NCBI RefSeq assembly: GCF_000021305.1
Contig: NC_011772.1
Span: 3,696,001 to 3,760,000, forward strand
Length of the DNA: 64,000 nt
From: Bacillus cereus G9842
Lineage (GTDB): Bacteria; Bacillota; Bacilli; Bacillales; Bacillaceae_G
Direction: 5' to 3'
A model generated the notes under the pieces. The model was not told the origin of the DNA. It did not search any database and saw nothing but the letters and a program-made list of their open reading frames with translations. The first letter of the stretch is position 1, and each line of letters begins with the position of its first letter. Positions 37,972 through 48,142 of the stretch are shown piece by piece. Position numbers and translations under genes: made by a program.

Positions 37972-40351
37972 AAGAACTTTTTTCTTGTACATCATTAATG
38001 AGTACTTCTCTCGGTTTACTACCTTCATATGGACCTACTACACCATTCATTTCCATTGCATCAATTAGACGAGCAGCTCGCGTATAACCTACTCTAAACC
38101 TACGTTGTAGCATAGAAACAGATGCTGTTTGCATTTCCACTACAAGTTGAACCGCTTCATCATATAATTCATCTTCTACTTCCTGCTTCGTATCAGGAAC
38201 ATCTTGCGGAATCATATCTTCTTGATATTGTGCTTTTTGCTGTCCAATAACATATTCTACAACTCTCTCAACTTCATCATCTGATAAAAATGCACCTTGT
38301 ACACGTACAGGTTTCGATGCACCAATTGGTATAAACAGCATGTCGCCACGACCTAGTAGCTTCTCTGCACCACCACCGTCAAGAATTGTACGAGAATCTG
38401 TTTGAGAAGATACAGCGAATGCAATACGTGATGGAATATTCGCTTTAATAACACCCGTAATAACGTCAACTGACGGACGTTGCGTTGCAATAATTAAATG
38501 AATACCAGCAGCACGAGCCATTTGCGCTAGACGCATAATCGCATCCTCTACATCAGACGAAGCAACCATCATTAAATCTGCTAACTCGTCCACAATTACT
38601 ACAATATACGGTAATTCGGGTTGTTTCGCTTCTGATTGACTATTATGCTCTTTTATATAATCGTTGTATCCTTCAATGTTACGTGTACCACTATGAGCAA
38701 ACAATTCATAACGACGTTCCATCTCACTCACAACTTTTTTCAATGCTTGCGATGCTTTTTTCGGATCAGTTACAACTGGTGTTAACAAATGAGGCACACC
38801 GTTATATACATTTAACTCTACCATTTTCGGGTCAATCATCATTAATTTTACTTCATGTGGTTTTGCACGCATTAAAATACTAACAATAATACCGTTAATA
38901 CATACACTTTTCCCGCTCCCTGTCGCACCAGCTACGAGTAAATGGGGCATTTTATTTAAACGGGCTAATACAGCTTCACCTGTAATATCTCGGCCAAGAC
39001 CAATTAACAACTTCTCTTCCGGATGATTGTTAGCCTTAGAATCAAGAACTTCCCTCAGCGTTACCATCGAAACTTCTGAGTTCGGAACTTCGATCCCTAC
39101 AGCTGATTTCCCGGGAATTGGCGCCTCAATACGAATGTCCTTTGCAGCTAATGCAAGGGCTAAATCATCACTTAAACTGACAATTTTGCTTACCTTTACC
39201 CCCATATCAGGATACACTTCATATTTTGTAACTGCAGGACCTCTATGCACTTTTGTTACTTTCGCTTTCACTCCGAAACTTTGGAATGTACGTTCTAATT
39301 TACGAGCATTCTCATAAATTTCCGCATTTTCATTTGTAACTTGCTTATTCTTTGGAAATTTTAATATATCAAGTGAAGGAAGCTTGTAATCTTTATTTTC
39401 TACATTTGAAAATTGCATAGGAGGTGCTTGCGCTTCACTCTCTAACGATTCAACGATTTTTTCTCCACGCTTTTTCTTTGATTCTTCAATTGGTGGAGTC
39501 TCTTCAATAAACGGTGAAGTGATCAAATCTTCTTGCTCTACTTCAATTCGTTTATCCTCTTCTTCATTTGCAGGATAATTCTCAGTGAAATTTGAAATAA
39601 TTGGCGGATCAATTTGGATTTCTTCCATCGGCTCAATCACTTCTTCTTGTTCTGCAGCACGTTTGCTTCTTGTACTTCTTGTTGTTTTTTTCTTTTCTGT
39701 TTGTTCAGCCGTTCTTTTGGATCTCCAATCTTTATAATCCACTTGCATCACTTGAAATTGACTTCTAAGAATTCTACCAACTGGAGCTAACACTTCTCCA
39801 ATATGTTTATTTGTTATACAGAGTACCCCGAGAATAACTAAAATAATCCCAATGATATAGGCTCCTACTTCGTCGAATAGGAAGTAACATGTCGCGAACA
39901 TAAGCGCACCAAACATACCACCGCCTAAATGAACGCTATCTGGCCCTTTTTTCATTTCAAGAAAGAAGTTATCTTTCGTACTCACAATAACAGAAGTATT
40001 TTGCACTGCTCCATCTTTTGTAAGAAGGTTAAATAATGTAATATGACTAAACATTAATATTGCCAATACAATTAAATAAAATCCAATTAACCGTTTATTT
40101 AAAAGGTTCGGCCATCCGCGTTTTATAACAAAGGAAACCGATAAAGCTATTACACCTAACACACCAATTATGTACCACTCACCAAAGAAGAAGCGAAAAA
40201 ATAACACAAACGATTTCCCTACAACGCCTAGCTGTAAAATCGTAATGATTGAAAGTGCAAAAAGAGTTAAACCGACGATTTCATAATACAAAGTTGGCTT
40301 TATCGTACGTCTTGCCTTTGCCTTCGTCCCTCTTTGCTTTTGTTTTGCCAT
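37970..40351 (-). CDS. spoIIIE: DNA translocase SpoIIIE/FtsK
   Basis: This ATP-driven pump moves the forespore chromosome across the sporulation septum. The 793-residue protein has four N-terminal membrane helices (residues ~20-180), a charged linker (~190-320) and the RecA-like motor. The motor shows Walker [10 protein letters not shown], Walker [13 protein letters not shown] and [13 protein letters not shown]. The C-terminal winged-helix gamma domain ([23 protein letters not shown]) reads SRS/KOPS sequences. Position next to ymfC and ylzJ-tepA matches B. subtilis spoIIIE rather than a separate ftsK. Confidence 0.93.
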   Translation of the reverse strand: MAKQKQRGTKAKARRTIKPTLYYEIVGLTLFALSIITILQLGVVGKSFVLFFRFFFGEWYIIGVLGVIALSVSFVIKRGWPNLLNKRLIGFYLIVLAILMFSHITLFNLLTKDGAVQNTSVIVSTKDNFFLEMKKGPDSVHLGGGMFGALMFATCYFLFDEVGAYIIGIILVILGVLCITNKHIGEVLAPVGRILRSQFQVMQVDYKDWRSKRTAEQTEKKKTTRSTRSKRAAEQEEVIEPMEEIQIDPPIISNFTENYPANEEEDKRIEVEQEDLITSPFIEETPPIEESKKKRGEKIVESLESEAQAPPMQFSNVENKDYKLPSLDILKFPKNKQVTNENAEIYENARKLERTFQSFGVKAKVTKVHRGPAVTKYEVYPDMGVKVSKIVSLSDDLALALAAKDIRIEAPIPGKSAVGIEVPNSEVSMVTLREVLDSKANNHPEEKLLIGLGRDITGEAVLARLNKMPHLLVAGATGSGKSVCINGIIVSILMRAKPHEVKLMMIDPKMVELNVYNGVPHLLTPVVTDPKKASQALKKVVSEMERRYELFAHSGTRNIEGYNDYIKEHNSQSEAKQPELPYIVVIVDELADLMMVASSDVEDAIMRLAQMARAAGIHLIIATQRPSVDVITGVIKANIPSRIAFAVSSQTDSRTILDGGGAEKLLGRGDMLFIPIGASKPVRVQGAFLSDDEVERVVEYVIGQQKAQYQEDMIPQDVPDTKQEVEDELYDEAVQLVVEMQTASVSMLQRRFRVGYTRAARLIDAMEMNGVVGPYEGSKPREVLINDVQEKSS

Positions 40352-40486
40352 TTCTTCACCTCGTGTTCTACATATAAGTAAAGCTCCCCTAAAAATGCTC
40401 TATTTATATGTCTGTTTTCTCTATTTTTCAGGTCTTTATATCTTCTATTTTTACACTTCTTGTAAAATGCTAAATAAACAGAAGAA

Positions 40487-40507
40487 AGCAGCCTACTCAT
40501 GGCTGCT
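40487..40507 (-). terminator. Possible terminator of tepA-ylzJ
   Basis: AGCAGCC pairs with GGCTGCT; on the minus strand TTTCTTC follows. The T run is broken, so termination may be partial. Confidence 0.5.
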
Positions 40508-40563
40508 CAACCGTCTTGTTTTTTATATTATACCATAGCTTCTAAACAAAATCCTTCTTTTTG

Positions 40564-40767
40564 CTAAAAGGTTATTTTCTGACCGGGCTCAAACTCTAAA
40601 TAGTGAAGTGGGTCCGTACTTAGCACACGTACAATAGAATAACACCCATGTTCCTCTTCAGAAACCATTAATTCCACACCATTTATATTTACAACTTTTT
40701 GACTTTCACATTGTGAATAATTGGCCGGATACACAAGTTGCTCTGGCATAATTGTATATAAAATCAT
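40564..40767 (-). CDS. ylzJ: YlzJ-like small protein
   Basis: The 67-residue protein ([14 protein letters not shown] ...) matches YlzJ in size and position. It overlaps the end of tepA by four bases (ATGA), showing translational coupling. No motif reveals a function; in Bacilli it stays linked to tepA. Confidence 0.85.
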   Translation of the reverse strand: MILYTIMPEQLVYPANYSQCESQKVVNINGVELMVSEEEHGCYSIVRVLSTDPLHYLEFEPGQKITF

Positions 40768-41513
40768 TGTAACATTGTCCCTTCTGCACTACCTTCCGCG
40801 CGAACATCTATTAATTCGTTTAATTTTCGAATCGCATTTCCAATACCACCAACATCATCTATAAGACCGTACTTTACTGCATCTCCACCAATTACATTCG
40901 TCCCAATATCTCGCGTTAAATTTCCTTTCGCAAACATAAGCTCTTTAAAACGATCCTCTGTTACTTTCGAGTGCTTCGTCACAAAACGAATAACTCTTTC
41001 TTGCATCTTATCCAAATACTCAAATGTTTGCGGCACACCTATGACAAGACCTGTTAAACGAATTGGATGAATTGTCATCGTCGCAGTTTCCGCAATAAAC
41101 GAATAGTCAGTAGAAACAGCAATCGGTACACCGATGGAATGTCCCCCACCTAAAACTAGAGATACTGTTGGTTTTGAAAGTGAAGCTACCATTTCTGAAA
41201 TTGCTAGTCCAGCTTCAACGTCACCTCCAACCGTATTTAATATTAAAAGCAAACCTTCAATTTTCGGATTTTGTTCAATCGCAACAATTTGCGGAATGAT
41301 ATGCTCGTATTTTGTTGTTTTATTTTGCGGCGGTAATTGAACATGACCTTCCACTTGTCCGATAATCGTTAAACAATGAATACGTGATTCATTCATCTGT
41401 GGTACATTTGTCTGTCCAAGCTGTTGAATTTTTTCTACTATTGAAGCCTCTTTTCCAGCTTCTTTTGGCTCAGTTTCTTTTTCTTCATTTGTATATCGAT
41501 CACGTTCTGTCAT
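40764..41513 (-). CDS. tepA: TepA, ClpP-like serine peptidase
   Basis: TepA is a ClpP-fold protein associated with protein translocation and spore-related functions in B. subtilis. The 249-residue protein has the ClpP core ([18 protein letters not shown]), the nucleophile segment in [14 protein letters not shown] and the histidine region MTIHPIRL. The N-terminal 45 residues are highly charged. AAGGGGATGCG precedes the ATG. Confidence 0.9.
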   Translation of the reverse strand: MTERDRYTNEEKETEPKEAGKEASIVEKIQQLGQTNVPQMNESRIHCLTIIGQVEGHVQLPPQNKTTKYEHIIPQIVAIEQNPKIEGLLLILNTVGGDVEAGLAISEMVASLSKPTVSLVLGGGHSIGVPIAVSTDYSFIAETATMTIHPIRLTGLVIGVPQTFEYLDKMQERVIRFVTKHSKVTEDRFKELMFAKGNLTRDIGTNVIGGDAVKYGLIDDVGGIGNAIRKLNELIDVRAEGSAEGTMLQ

Positions 41514-41589
41514 TTCGCATCCCCTTTCACTCGTATATAACTATTATTTCTTAAGTTATAAATTTCATTCGATAGGGTTAAAAAGAAAA

Positions 41590-41617
41590 AAAAGATCACC
41601 CATAAGGGTGATCTTTT
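41590..41617 (-). terminator. Terminator of rnjB
   Basis: AAAAGATCACCC pairs perfectly with GGGTGATCTTTT around a four-base loop, directly beyond the rnjB stop, with further Ts. Confidence 0.92.
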
Positions 41618-43288
41618 TTATACTTCCATAATAATCGGTAAAATCATAGGTTTTCTCTTTGTCTCTTCGTACAAGAACTGTCCTAATAATTCACGAATAT
41701 TTTGTTTTAACATTGACCATTCAATCGAATATTCTTTAATTGACTGCTCAACAATCATACGTACAATCTCTGTAGATCGTTCAATTAACGCTTCTGACTC
41801 ACGAACATATACGAAACCACGTGAAATGATTTCTGGACCAGAGATAATTTTCTTTTCATCTTTACCAAGCGTTACAACTACTACTAATATTCCATCTTGA
41901 GATAACATCTTTCTATCTCGAAGAACGATATTTCCAACGTCACCTACACCTAATCCATCAATTAAAACATTACCAGCTTGTACTTTACCGACTAAGTTCG
42001 CTTCATCGTCACCAAAAGCAATTACATCGCCTTTTTCTACGATAAAGATATTTTCTCTTGTAATACCTACATCTTCAGCTAAATACGCATGTGCTTTTTG
42101 CATACGGAACTCACCATGTACGGGTACAAAGTACTTCGGTTTCATTAAATTTAACATTAATTTTAATTCTTCTTGGCTACCGTGACCTGAAACATGAACT
42201 TTTCTTTCGCCGTAATAAACAACTTCAGCTCCAGCTCTAAATAACAAATCAATAATTTTTGATACAGATATTTCATTACCCGGAATTGGCGAAGCAGCAA
42301 TGATAACAGTATCACCTTTACGAATTGAAATTTGTTTATGTGCTTGTTTTGCCATTCTAGATAGAGCAGCCATCGGTTCACCTTGACTACCTGTCGTTAA
42401 AATAGCTACCTTTTTCTCTGGGAAGTTGTCTACTTCTTGTAATGAAATAACCATACCTTCTGGAACATCTAAATAACCAAGACGTCTTGCAATGTCTACT
42501 ACTTTCACCATACTACGTCCTACTACCGCTACTTTTCGCCCTGTTTCGGCAGCTGCATCAAATACTTGTTGAATACGATGTACATTCGATGCAAATGAAG
42601 CAACGATAATACGACCTTCTGCGCCGTAGAACACTTTAGAAATTTCTACACCAACTTCTTTTTCAGAACCTGTATAACCTGGGCGCTCTGCGTTTGTACT
42701 ATCAGATAATAAGCAAAGTACGCCTTCATTTCCAATTTGAGCCATTTTCCCAAGGTCTGCTCCACTATTTCCAATTGGAGTTTGATCGAATTTAAAGTCT
42801 CCTGTATATACGATTGCACCTTTTGATGTATGGAAACAAACACCAACAGAATCTGGAATACTATGTGTCGTTCCAAAGAATGACACCGTTGTAGTATTAA
42901 ACTCTACTGTTGAATTTGAATCGATTGTTTTTAAGTCTACACGACCTAACATACCCGCTTCGCCAAGTTTTTCTTGTATAAGTCCTACTGTTAATTTCGT
43001 TGCATACACTGGAATAGATAATTTACGAAGTACGTAAACAATACCACCAATATGATCTTCATGACCGTGAGTAATAAATAAACCCTTTACTCGCTCTTGG
43101 TTTTCCACTAAATATGTAATATCAGGAATAACGATATCAATTCCAAACATTTCATCTCCCGGGAACATTAACCCTGCATCCACAATAAAGATTTCAGAAT
43201 CAATTTCAACACAGTACATGTTTTTCCCGATTTCACCTACTCCACCAAGAGCAAATACTTTAACAGACTCATTCTCTTTTCTCTTCAT
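41618..43288 (-). CDS. rnjB: Ribonuclease J2
   Basis: RNase J2 pairs with RNase J1 for 5'-3' exonuclease and endonuclease action on RNA. The 556-residue protein has the beta-lactamase/beta-CASP fold with the metal motif HGHEDHIGG, TGDFKFDQTP, the CASP segment and the conserved SGHGSQEELKLM. Position after tepA and length match B. subtilis RnjB (YmfA). The full HxHxDH motif is present here. The start ATG 43288 has only AGG as ribosome site, inside an inverted repeat. Confidence 0.93.
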   Translation of the reverse strand: MKRKENESVKVFALGGVGEIGKNMYCVEIDSEIFIVDAGLMFPGDEMFGIDIVIPDITYLVENQERVKGLFITHGHEDHIGGIVYVLRKLSIPVYATKLTVGLIQEKLGEAGMLGRVDLKTIDSNSTVEFNTTTVSFFGTTHSIPDSVGVCFHTSKGAIVYTGDFKFDQTPIGNSGADLGKMAQIGNEGVLCLLSDSTNAERPGYTGSEKEVGVEISKVFYGAEGRIIVASFASNVHRIQQVFDAAAETGRKVAVVGRSMVKVVDIARRLGYLDVPEGMVISLQEVDNFPEKKVAILTTGSQGEPMAALSRMAKQAHKQISIRKGDTVIIAASPIPGNEISVSKIIDLLFRAGAEVVYYGERKVHVSGHGSQEELKLMLNLMKPKYFVPVHGEFRMQKAHAYLAEDVGITRENIFIVEKGDVIAFGDDEANLVGKVQAGNVLIDGLGVGDVGNIVLRDRKMLSQDGILVVVVTLGKDEKKIISGPEIISRGFVYVRESEALIERSTEIVRMIVEQSIKEYSIEWSMLKQNIRELLGQFLYEETKRKPMILPIIMEV

Positions 43289-43553
43289 GTTGTTGCCTGG
43301 TTTAAAAATCTTGCAAACACTGATTTCACTAAAATTGCAGAGACACCAGGGGAAACTCTACAACCACCATATATTCACCGTCCAAGACGAATGTCCTTAC
43401 CGTTATGCGATATCATGTCCTTGTTTATTTTTTAAACCAGGTTTCACCTCTCTTTCATTATATAAATCAAATATCTTATTCGATATGATATGAAAATGTA
43501 ATTAAATTATAATTTTTACCAATTTTGCTAAGCATACCCGTACTAAGCTACTT
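43289..43553 (-). promoter_or_regulatory. Long structured 5' leader of rnjB
   Basis: About 265 bases separate the likely start of transcription from the ATG. The leader holds a 13-base perfect inverted repeat (43429-43441 and 43296-43308) whose downstream arm contains the CCAGG used as ribosome site. It also has two copies of AAGGACAT and two tiny frames. It could regulate translation or be cleaved by RNases. Confidence 0.55.
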
Positions 43554-43559
43554 AGCCAT

Positions 43560-43589
43560 ATTATACCTGATACAAGAAATAGAACACAA
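43560..43589 (-). promoter_or_regulatory. Sigma-A promoter candidate for rnjB
   Basis: On the minus strand TTGTGT (43589-43584), an 18-base spacer and a perfect TATAAT (43565-43560) fit a vegetative promoter. Confidence 0.6.
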
Positions 43590-43925
43590 GTTAAATCGTG
43601 CGAAAGAAAAAGTAAAAGAAAGGAACAGCACTAAAAGTATATGGCTTATTTCCGCTGCTTTTATACTCCATGTTATTTGGAAAAAACTACCCTAAATACT
43701 TTAAATTACTTTCATTTGATGGATTTCCTAGATTTTTTTCTTGAATCGCACAAAAACACTTATAAAATGAAGCTTTTTTATAGATTACGTCATATTTGAG
43801 GCAATTCCTATAAAAACATAACCGAAAGTATTTTCTGTACCAGCAACTACTTTTCAACAAAATTAAAGATGTAAGATCCTTTTCTTATAAACATTGCATT
43901 ACATGACAAAAAGCTATGAATTACA

Positions 43926-43970
43926 AAATCCCGCTAAAAATTTAATAAGGTTAAATTTTTAGCGGGATTT
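43926..43970. repeat. Twenty-base perfect stem-loop, possible dispersed repeat
   Basis: AAATCCCGCTAAAAATTTAA (43926-43945) is followed by TAAGG and its exact complement (43951-43970). It lies inside a gene-free stretch between dapA and rnjB. The size and form resemble the dispersed bcr elements known in the B. cereus group, but I could not compare it with any copy. Confidence 0.5.
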
Positions 43971-44057
43971 GACAGTCACTATCGAGAACAAGAGGTTGAA
44001 ACAAAATTAACGAAAGGACCATATCATACTTTAGCCAGTAGAGAACGCGTAGCGTAA
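43971..44057 (+). pseudogene. Possible protein remnant after the stem-loop
   Basis: Directly after the hairpin the plus strand reads 28 codons (starting DSHYREQEVETKL, ending ASRERVA) to a stop at 44055-44057, without start codon or ribosome site. It may be part of a repeat element or of a decayed gene. The rest of 43600-44180 shows nothing recognisable. Confidence 0.25.
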
Positions 44058-44180
44058 TATACTCGTTTTCAACATAAAATGTTTTCTATATAGGGTCATA
44101 TACAGACGAGAAAGGCGAGCCTAAAATCATTTTACAAAAGATTCACATTAAAACAGATTCAAACATTTTCATATCAATAA

Positions 44181-44213
44181 AAAAATGACCTAGTTCCACA
44201 CTAGGTCATTTTT
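44181..44213 (-). terminator. Terminator of asd-dapG-dapA
   Basis: AAAAATGACCTAG pairs perfectly with CTAGGTCATTTTT across seven bases, just beyond the dapA stop. Confidence 0.92.
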
Positions 44214-44214
44214 A

Positions 44215-45093
44215 TTAACGAGGAATAGATTGCATTACAGATTGTAACGTTACTCTTTCTTCTTCTGTTAATGGAAGAAGTGGTAAACGTACAGAACCTA
44301 CATCTAATCCAACCATTTGTAACGCTGTTTTTACTGGAGTTGGACTTGGCGCCATAAATAACGAATCAGTTACTCTTACAAGTAATTGATGTAATTTTTG
44401 CGCCTTCTTAAACTCTCCTGCTTGAAATGCTGTAATCATTTCTTGCATTTCGTTTCCGATGACATGAGATGCTACCGAAACGATACCTTTCGCTCCAACT
44501 GCCATAGCCGGTAACGTTAAACCGTCATCACCGCTGTATACCGCAAAGTCGTCCGCTGTTTTTTCAATGATTTCTGTCATTGTTAACACATCGCCGCCGG
44601 CATCTTTAATAGCAACAATGTTTTCTATTTCTGATAAACGAACAACTGTATCAACGGAGATTTGTACAATAGATCGTCCTGGAACGTTATATAGCATAAC
44701 CGGAAGCGGCGTGCTTTCAGCAATTGCCTTAAAATGCTGATACATTCCTTCTTGACTCGGCTTGTTATAATACGGTGCTACTAGCATTACTGCATCCACA
44801 CCAACTTCTGTTGCCTTTTTAGTCAAGTCAATAGAAGCATGCGTATTATTGCTACCTGTTCCAGCGATTACGGGCACTCTTTTATCGACAACAGATACGA
44901 CATGGCGATATAACGCTACTTTCTCTTCTGAAGTTAATGTAGGAGATTCGCCTGTCGTTCCTCCTACCACGATTGCTGTTGTACCGTTATCAATTAAATA
45001 ATTTACCAATTTCGTTGTCTTCGCAAAATCGATATTACCGTTTATATCAAACGGTGTTACCATCGCAGTTGCAATTGTCCCAAAATCTATCAT
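44215..45093 (-). CDS. dapA: 4-hydroxy-tetrahydrodipicolinate synthase
   Basis: DapA condenses pyruvate with aspartate semialdehyde, the branch point to diaminopimelate, lysine and, in sporulation, dipicolinate. The 292-residue TIM-barrel protein has VGGTTGESPTL, the catalytic tyrosine in YNVPGRS and the Schiff-base lysine in VAIKDAGGD. It lies 11 bases after dapG. Its product is the substrate of dipicolinate synthase, whose subunit gene is interrupted upstream at 47.7 kb. Confidence 0.97.
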   Translation of the reverse strand: MIDFGTIATAMVTPFDINGNIDFAKTTKLVNYLIDNGTTAIVVGGTTGESPTLTSEEKVALYRHVVSVVDKRVPVIAGTGSNNTHASIDLTKKATEVGVDAVMLVAPYYNKPSQEGMYQHFKAIAESTPLPVMLYNVPGRSIVQISVDTVVRLSEIENIVAIKDAGGDVLTMTEIIEKTADDFAVYSGDDGLTLPAMAVGAKGIVSVASHVIGNEMQEMITAFQAGEFKKAQKLHQLLVRVTDSLFMAPSPTPVKTALQMVGLDVGSVRLPLLPLTEEERVTLQSVMQSIPR

Positions 45094-45104
45094 GGTCTCA
45101 CTCC

Positions 45105-46337
45105 TTATTGTTCCAGTTGCTTTTCTTTTGAAAGCTCAAACGCACTATGTAATGCATTTACAGCCTCCACTAAATCAGTTTCTTTTACAAGAACCCAAAT
45201 TGTTGTATGACTATCTGCCGATTGCAGAATTTGAATACCTTTTTCTGCTAAAGCTGTAACGATTTTCGCAGTAACCCCTGGGTATCCTGCCATTCCAGCT
45301 CCAACGATAGATACTTTCGCACAATGCTCTGTCACAATTGGCTCATATCCAAGGTTCTTTAATAATTTAACTGCATGACTTGATACATTATCACTCACCG
45401 TATATGCTACGCCAGTAGGTGAAATGTTAATTAAATCGACACTGATTCCTTCGTTCGCCATTTCTTTAAACACATGTTGCTGCAAATCATATGCCGTTTC
45501 TTTTGCAAGCACTTTAATTTGCGTTACGTTTGATACGTGGGCAATACCTGTAACAGGACGTTCTTCTACATCACGACCTCTTGTAGCACCGTCATATGCT
45601 GAAATAAGCGTACCTTCACTCTCAGAATACGTAGAACGTACACGAAGCGGTACTTTTGCATGCATCGCAATTTCAACTGCACGTGGATGAACGACTTTCG
45701 CACCTTGATAAGCCATGTTACAAATTTCGTTATACGTTACAGTTTGAAGATGACGTGCATCTTTTACAATACGAGGATCCGCAGTCATAACACCTTCTAC
45801 ATCAGTGAATATATCGATGTATTCAGCATGAAGCGCAACACCTAATGCTGAAGCTGAAGTATCGCTACCTCCGCGTCCAAGTGTTGTCGTATCACCTTTT
45901 TTCGTTTGCCCTTGGAATCCTGTAACGACGATTACATCTACATTTTCTAACTCTTCATGTATACGATCGCAATTCATTTCAATAATCTTTGCATTCGTAA
46001 AGTCATCATTCGTTACAAAACCAGCTTGTGCACCATTTAATGCTGCTGCTTTTATACCGTTCTCATTCAACATATTAGAGAAAACAATTGCAGAGATTAA
46101 CTCTCCGCACGATAATAATAAATCTTGCTCACGTTTAGAAATAGTAGATTCCTCTTGATTTACAAGACTTAATAACGTATCCGTTGCATATGGTTCACCT
46201 TTACGACCCATAGCAGATACGACAGTAACTACTTTATAACCAGCAGCTAATGATTTTTTTATATGATGAAGCGCATGCTTACGTCCATTGTCATCACGTA
46301 CTGATGTGCCACCAAATTTTTGAACAATTATTTTCAT
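45105..46337 (-). CDS. dapG: Aspartokinase I (DapG)
   Basis: DapG phosphorylates aspartate; in B. subtilis this isoenzyme is inhibited by meso-diaminopimelate. The 410-residue protein starts MKIIVQKFGGTSV, has VVTVVSAMGRKG and GRGGSDTSA for substrate binding and two C-terminal ACT domains. ATG 46337 is preferred over GTG 46346, which is inside the GAAGGTG ribosome site. It lies between asd and dapA in one operon. Confidence 0.96.
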   Translation of the reverse strand: MKIIVQKFGGTSVRDDNGRKHALHHIKKSLAAGYKVVTVVSAMGRKGEPYATDTLLSLVNQEESTISKREQDLLLSCGELISAIVFSNMLNENGIKAAALNGAQAGFVTNDDFTNAKIIEMNCDRIHEELENVDVIVVTGFQGQTKKGDTTTLGRGGSDTSASALGVALHAEYIDIFTDVEGVMTADPRIVKDARHLQTVTYNEICNMAYQGAKVVHPRAVEIAMHAKVPLRVRSTYSESEGTLISAYDGATRGRDVEERPVTGIAHVSNVTQIKVLAKETAYDLQQHVFKEMANEGISVDLINISPTGVAYTVSDNVSSHAVKLLKNLGYEPIVTEHCAKVSIVGAGMAGYPGVTAKIVTALAEKGIQILQSADSHTTIWVLVKETDLVEAVNALHSAFELSKEKQLEQ

Positions 46338-46360
46338 ATTTTGCACCTTCTCTTAGCCGT

Positions 46361-47407
46361 TTACACTAATTGTAATTTTACTAAGCGCTCTGCAATTTGA
46401 ACAGAATTCCATGCAGCGCCTTTTAATAAGTTATCAGATACGACCCAAAGATGGAATCCTTTATCGTTATTTAAATCTTTACGGATTCTTCCAACGAATA
46501 CTTCGTTTTTACCTACTGCAGTAGCTGGCATTGGATATAACTGCTCTTCTGGATTATCTTGCAGAACAATACCTTCCGCATTTGCAAGTAAGCTCTTTAA
46601 TTCTGCTACTGTTACGCCTTCTTTTTCTACTTCGATGTAAACAGACTCAGAGTGTCCTGATACAACTGGTAAACGTACACATGTTGCCGCTACTTCTAAT
46701 TCAGGCATATGCATAATTTTTTTCGTTTCGTTAATCATTTTCATTTCTTCAAATGTAAATCCATTATCTTGGAACTTATCAATCTGTGGAATCGCATTAA
46801 AAGCAATTGGGAAATGCTTCTTATCACCTGATACAGGAAGAACATTTGCCTTAACTTCTTCGCCATTTAAGATTGCTTGTGATTGTTCATGAAGTTCTTC
46901 AATAGCTGCCGCACCAGCACCTGATACAGCTTGATATGTGGAAACGATTACTCGTTTTAAACCATATTGCTGACGAACTGGCTCAAGAGCTACTACCATT
47001 TGAATTGTAGAACAGTTTGGATTTGCAATAATGCCATTATGTTCTTTTAAGTCATTTTCATTTACTTCAGGTACAACAAGTGGCACGTTTTCTGTCATAC
47101 GGAATGCACTTGTATTATCAACAACAATCGCACCGCGTTTTGCTGCTTCTGGCGCTAATTGTTTCGATACAGATCCACCAGCACTAAATAGTGCGATATC
47201 TACTCCTTCAAAGCTTTCAGGAGTTGCCTCTTGAACTGTAAATTCTTCGCCTTTAAATACAAGTTTCTTACCTGCAGATCGTTTAGATGAAAGTAACGTT
47301 AACTTCCCAATCGGAAATTCTCGTTTCTCTAAAGTATTTAACATTTGTTCACCAACTGCGCCGGTTGCTCCAACTACAGCGACATGAAAAGTTTTTTGCT
47401 TTTCCAT
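46361..47407 (-). CDS. asd: Aspartate-semialdehyde dehydrogenase
   Basis: Asd reduces aspartyl phosphate to aspartate semialdehyde for lysine, threonine, methionine and cell-wall synthesis. The 348-residue protein has the NADP motif [13 protein letters not shown], the active-site cysteine in NPNCSTIQM and the substrate region [14 protein letters not shown] 47407 follows AAAGGGG. In Bacillus the dipicolinate genes dpaA-dpaB lie directly upstream; here only the end of dpaB does. A separate promoter at 47504-47533 should keep asd expressed. Confidence 0.97.
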   Translation of the reverse strand: MEKQKTFHVAVVGATGAVGEQMLNTLEKREFPIGKLTLLSSKRSAGKKLVFKGEEFTVQEATPESFEGVDIALFSAGGSVSKQLAPEAAKRGAIVVDNTSAFRMTENVPLVVPEVNENDLKEHNGIIANPNCSTIQMVVALEPVRQQYGLKRVIVSTYQAVSGAGAAAIEELHEQSQAILNGEEVKANVLPVSGDKKHFPIAFNAIPQIDKFQDNGFTFEEMKMINETKKIMHMPELEVAATCVRLPVVSGHSESVYIEVEKEGVTVAELKSLLANAEGIVLQDNPEEQLYPMPATAVGKNEVFVGRIRKDLNNDKGFHLWVVSDNLLKGAAWNSVQIAERLVKLQLV

Positions 47408-47452
47408 CACTATGCCCCTTTCTAGATACCAATCCTTCTATAACTTAGAATC

Positions 47453-47477
47453 AGAAGGAGTATACAATACCCCTTCT
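47453..47477 (-). promoter_or_regulatory. Stem-loop in the asd 5' leader
   Basis: AGAAGGAGTAT (47453-47463) pairs with ATACCCCTTCT (47467-47477) with one mismatch and a three-base loop, about 46 bases before the asd start. No T run follows, so mRNA stability or regulator binding is more likely than termination. Confidence 0.4.
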
Positions 47478-47503
47478 AATCTTAATAACGTTAATTTTAT
47501 CAT

Positions 47504-47533
47504 ATTCTACAGTAAGAATGATGGTTTCATCAA
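47504..47533 (-). promoter_or_regulatory. Sigma-A promoter candidate for asd-dapG-dapA
   Basis: On the minus strand TTGATG (47533-47528), an 18-base spacer and TAGAAT (47509-47504) lie just after the dpaB stop codon. They would drive the lysine genes independently of the split dipicolinate operon. Confidence 0.6.
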
Positions 47534-47557
47534 AAATTGTCCGTTTTTTTTCGTTTT

Positions 47558-47746
47558 TTAATTCATATATCTGAATTTTTCTACGACCACCGGTTGCAAT
47601 TGCTTTCCTTGCAGTGCTTCTAATACTGTGTCTTCCAGCAGCTCCATGCGAGCTACCATTGAGTTGGGTTTTTTCTCTGGTGCATCTTGACCGAATGGAA
47701 CGAAGTAGATGTTTTTTGTTGCCATTAGGCGCATGAGGTTGACGCC
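47558..47746 (-). pseudogene. dpaB: 3' part of dpaB (spoVFB), dipicolinate synthase subunit B, split by the element
   Basis: On the minus strand 62 codons from 47746 to the stop at 47560-47558 read GVNLMRLMATKNIYFVPFGQ ... VVVEKFRYMN. This is the C-terminus of dipicolinate synthase subunit B, as judged by close resemblance to SpoVFB (NLMRLMSTKNIFFIPFGQD ... KKPNSMVAKMDLL in B. subtilis). Upstream the resemblance stops abruptly after the GGC codon, and an in-frame TGA lies about 12 codons further. The frame is undamaged and directly precedes asd as expected. Excision of the element would rejoin it, so it may be an interrupted gene rather than a dead one. Confidence 0.93.
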
Positions 47747-47760
47747 AATAGGGTAATAAC
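47735..47760. other. Left attachment junction of the element in dpaB
   Basis: dpaB coding sequence ends and element sequence begins close to GACGCC at 47741-47746 (plus strand). The exact crossover dinucleotide cannot be set without the other junction, which is outside the window. Confidence 0.7.
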
Positions 47761-48142
47761 AATAGAAATATTTCTTTTTTCTTCTATTATATATTCATTT
47801 CACAATCTGTAAATTTATTTTCATTTCCAAGCATGTATATCGAAATCTTCATTAATACAATAAACAAATTTCACGGTATTACATTAATTGTGTAGTCAAT
47901 TTCTATTTTGTTCCTCAACCTTTATAAGCATAAAAAATCCCAAACACTGAGGATGGGATAAGGGAGAAATTTTTAAAAAGCATATGATATGAGATTCTCT
48001 AAACCATAATACACGTTTTCATATCCGTAAAACACTCAAAAATTTTTCTTAAAGACAAAAATTCATATATCTTATTTATGTAATTTATGGTATGGTTCCA
48101 TATGTTAATTAATTACAATAATTTCAAAAAGGAGTATACATA
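47747..48142. other. Element edge, no gene identified
   Basis: About 400 AT-rich bases lie between the junction and the first lipoprotein gene. I saw no frame with a ribosome site and no clear promoter. A recombinase gene is not here, although many such elements place it next to an att site. Confidence 0.5.

Noticed and set aside
40300..40500. Minus-strand frame overlapping the start of spoIIIE
   Set aside because: It overlaps spoIIIE in another frame and has no ribosome site.
43218..43493. Plus-strand frame across the rnjB leader
   Set aside because: It is antisense to the rnjB start and leader, without a ribosome site.
47451..47762. Open frame of 103 codons on the minus strand next to asd
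   Set aside because: It overlaps the true dpaB 3' end in another frame; the dpaB frame matches a known protein and this one does not.
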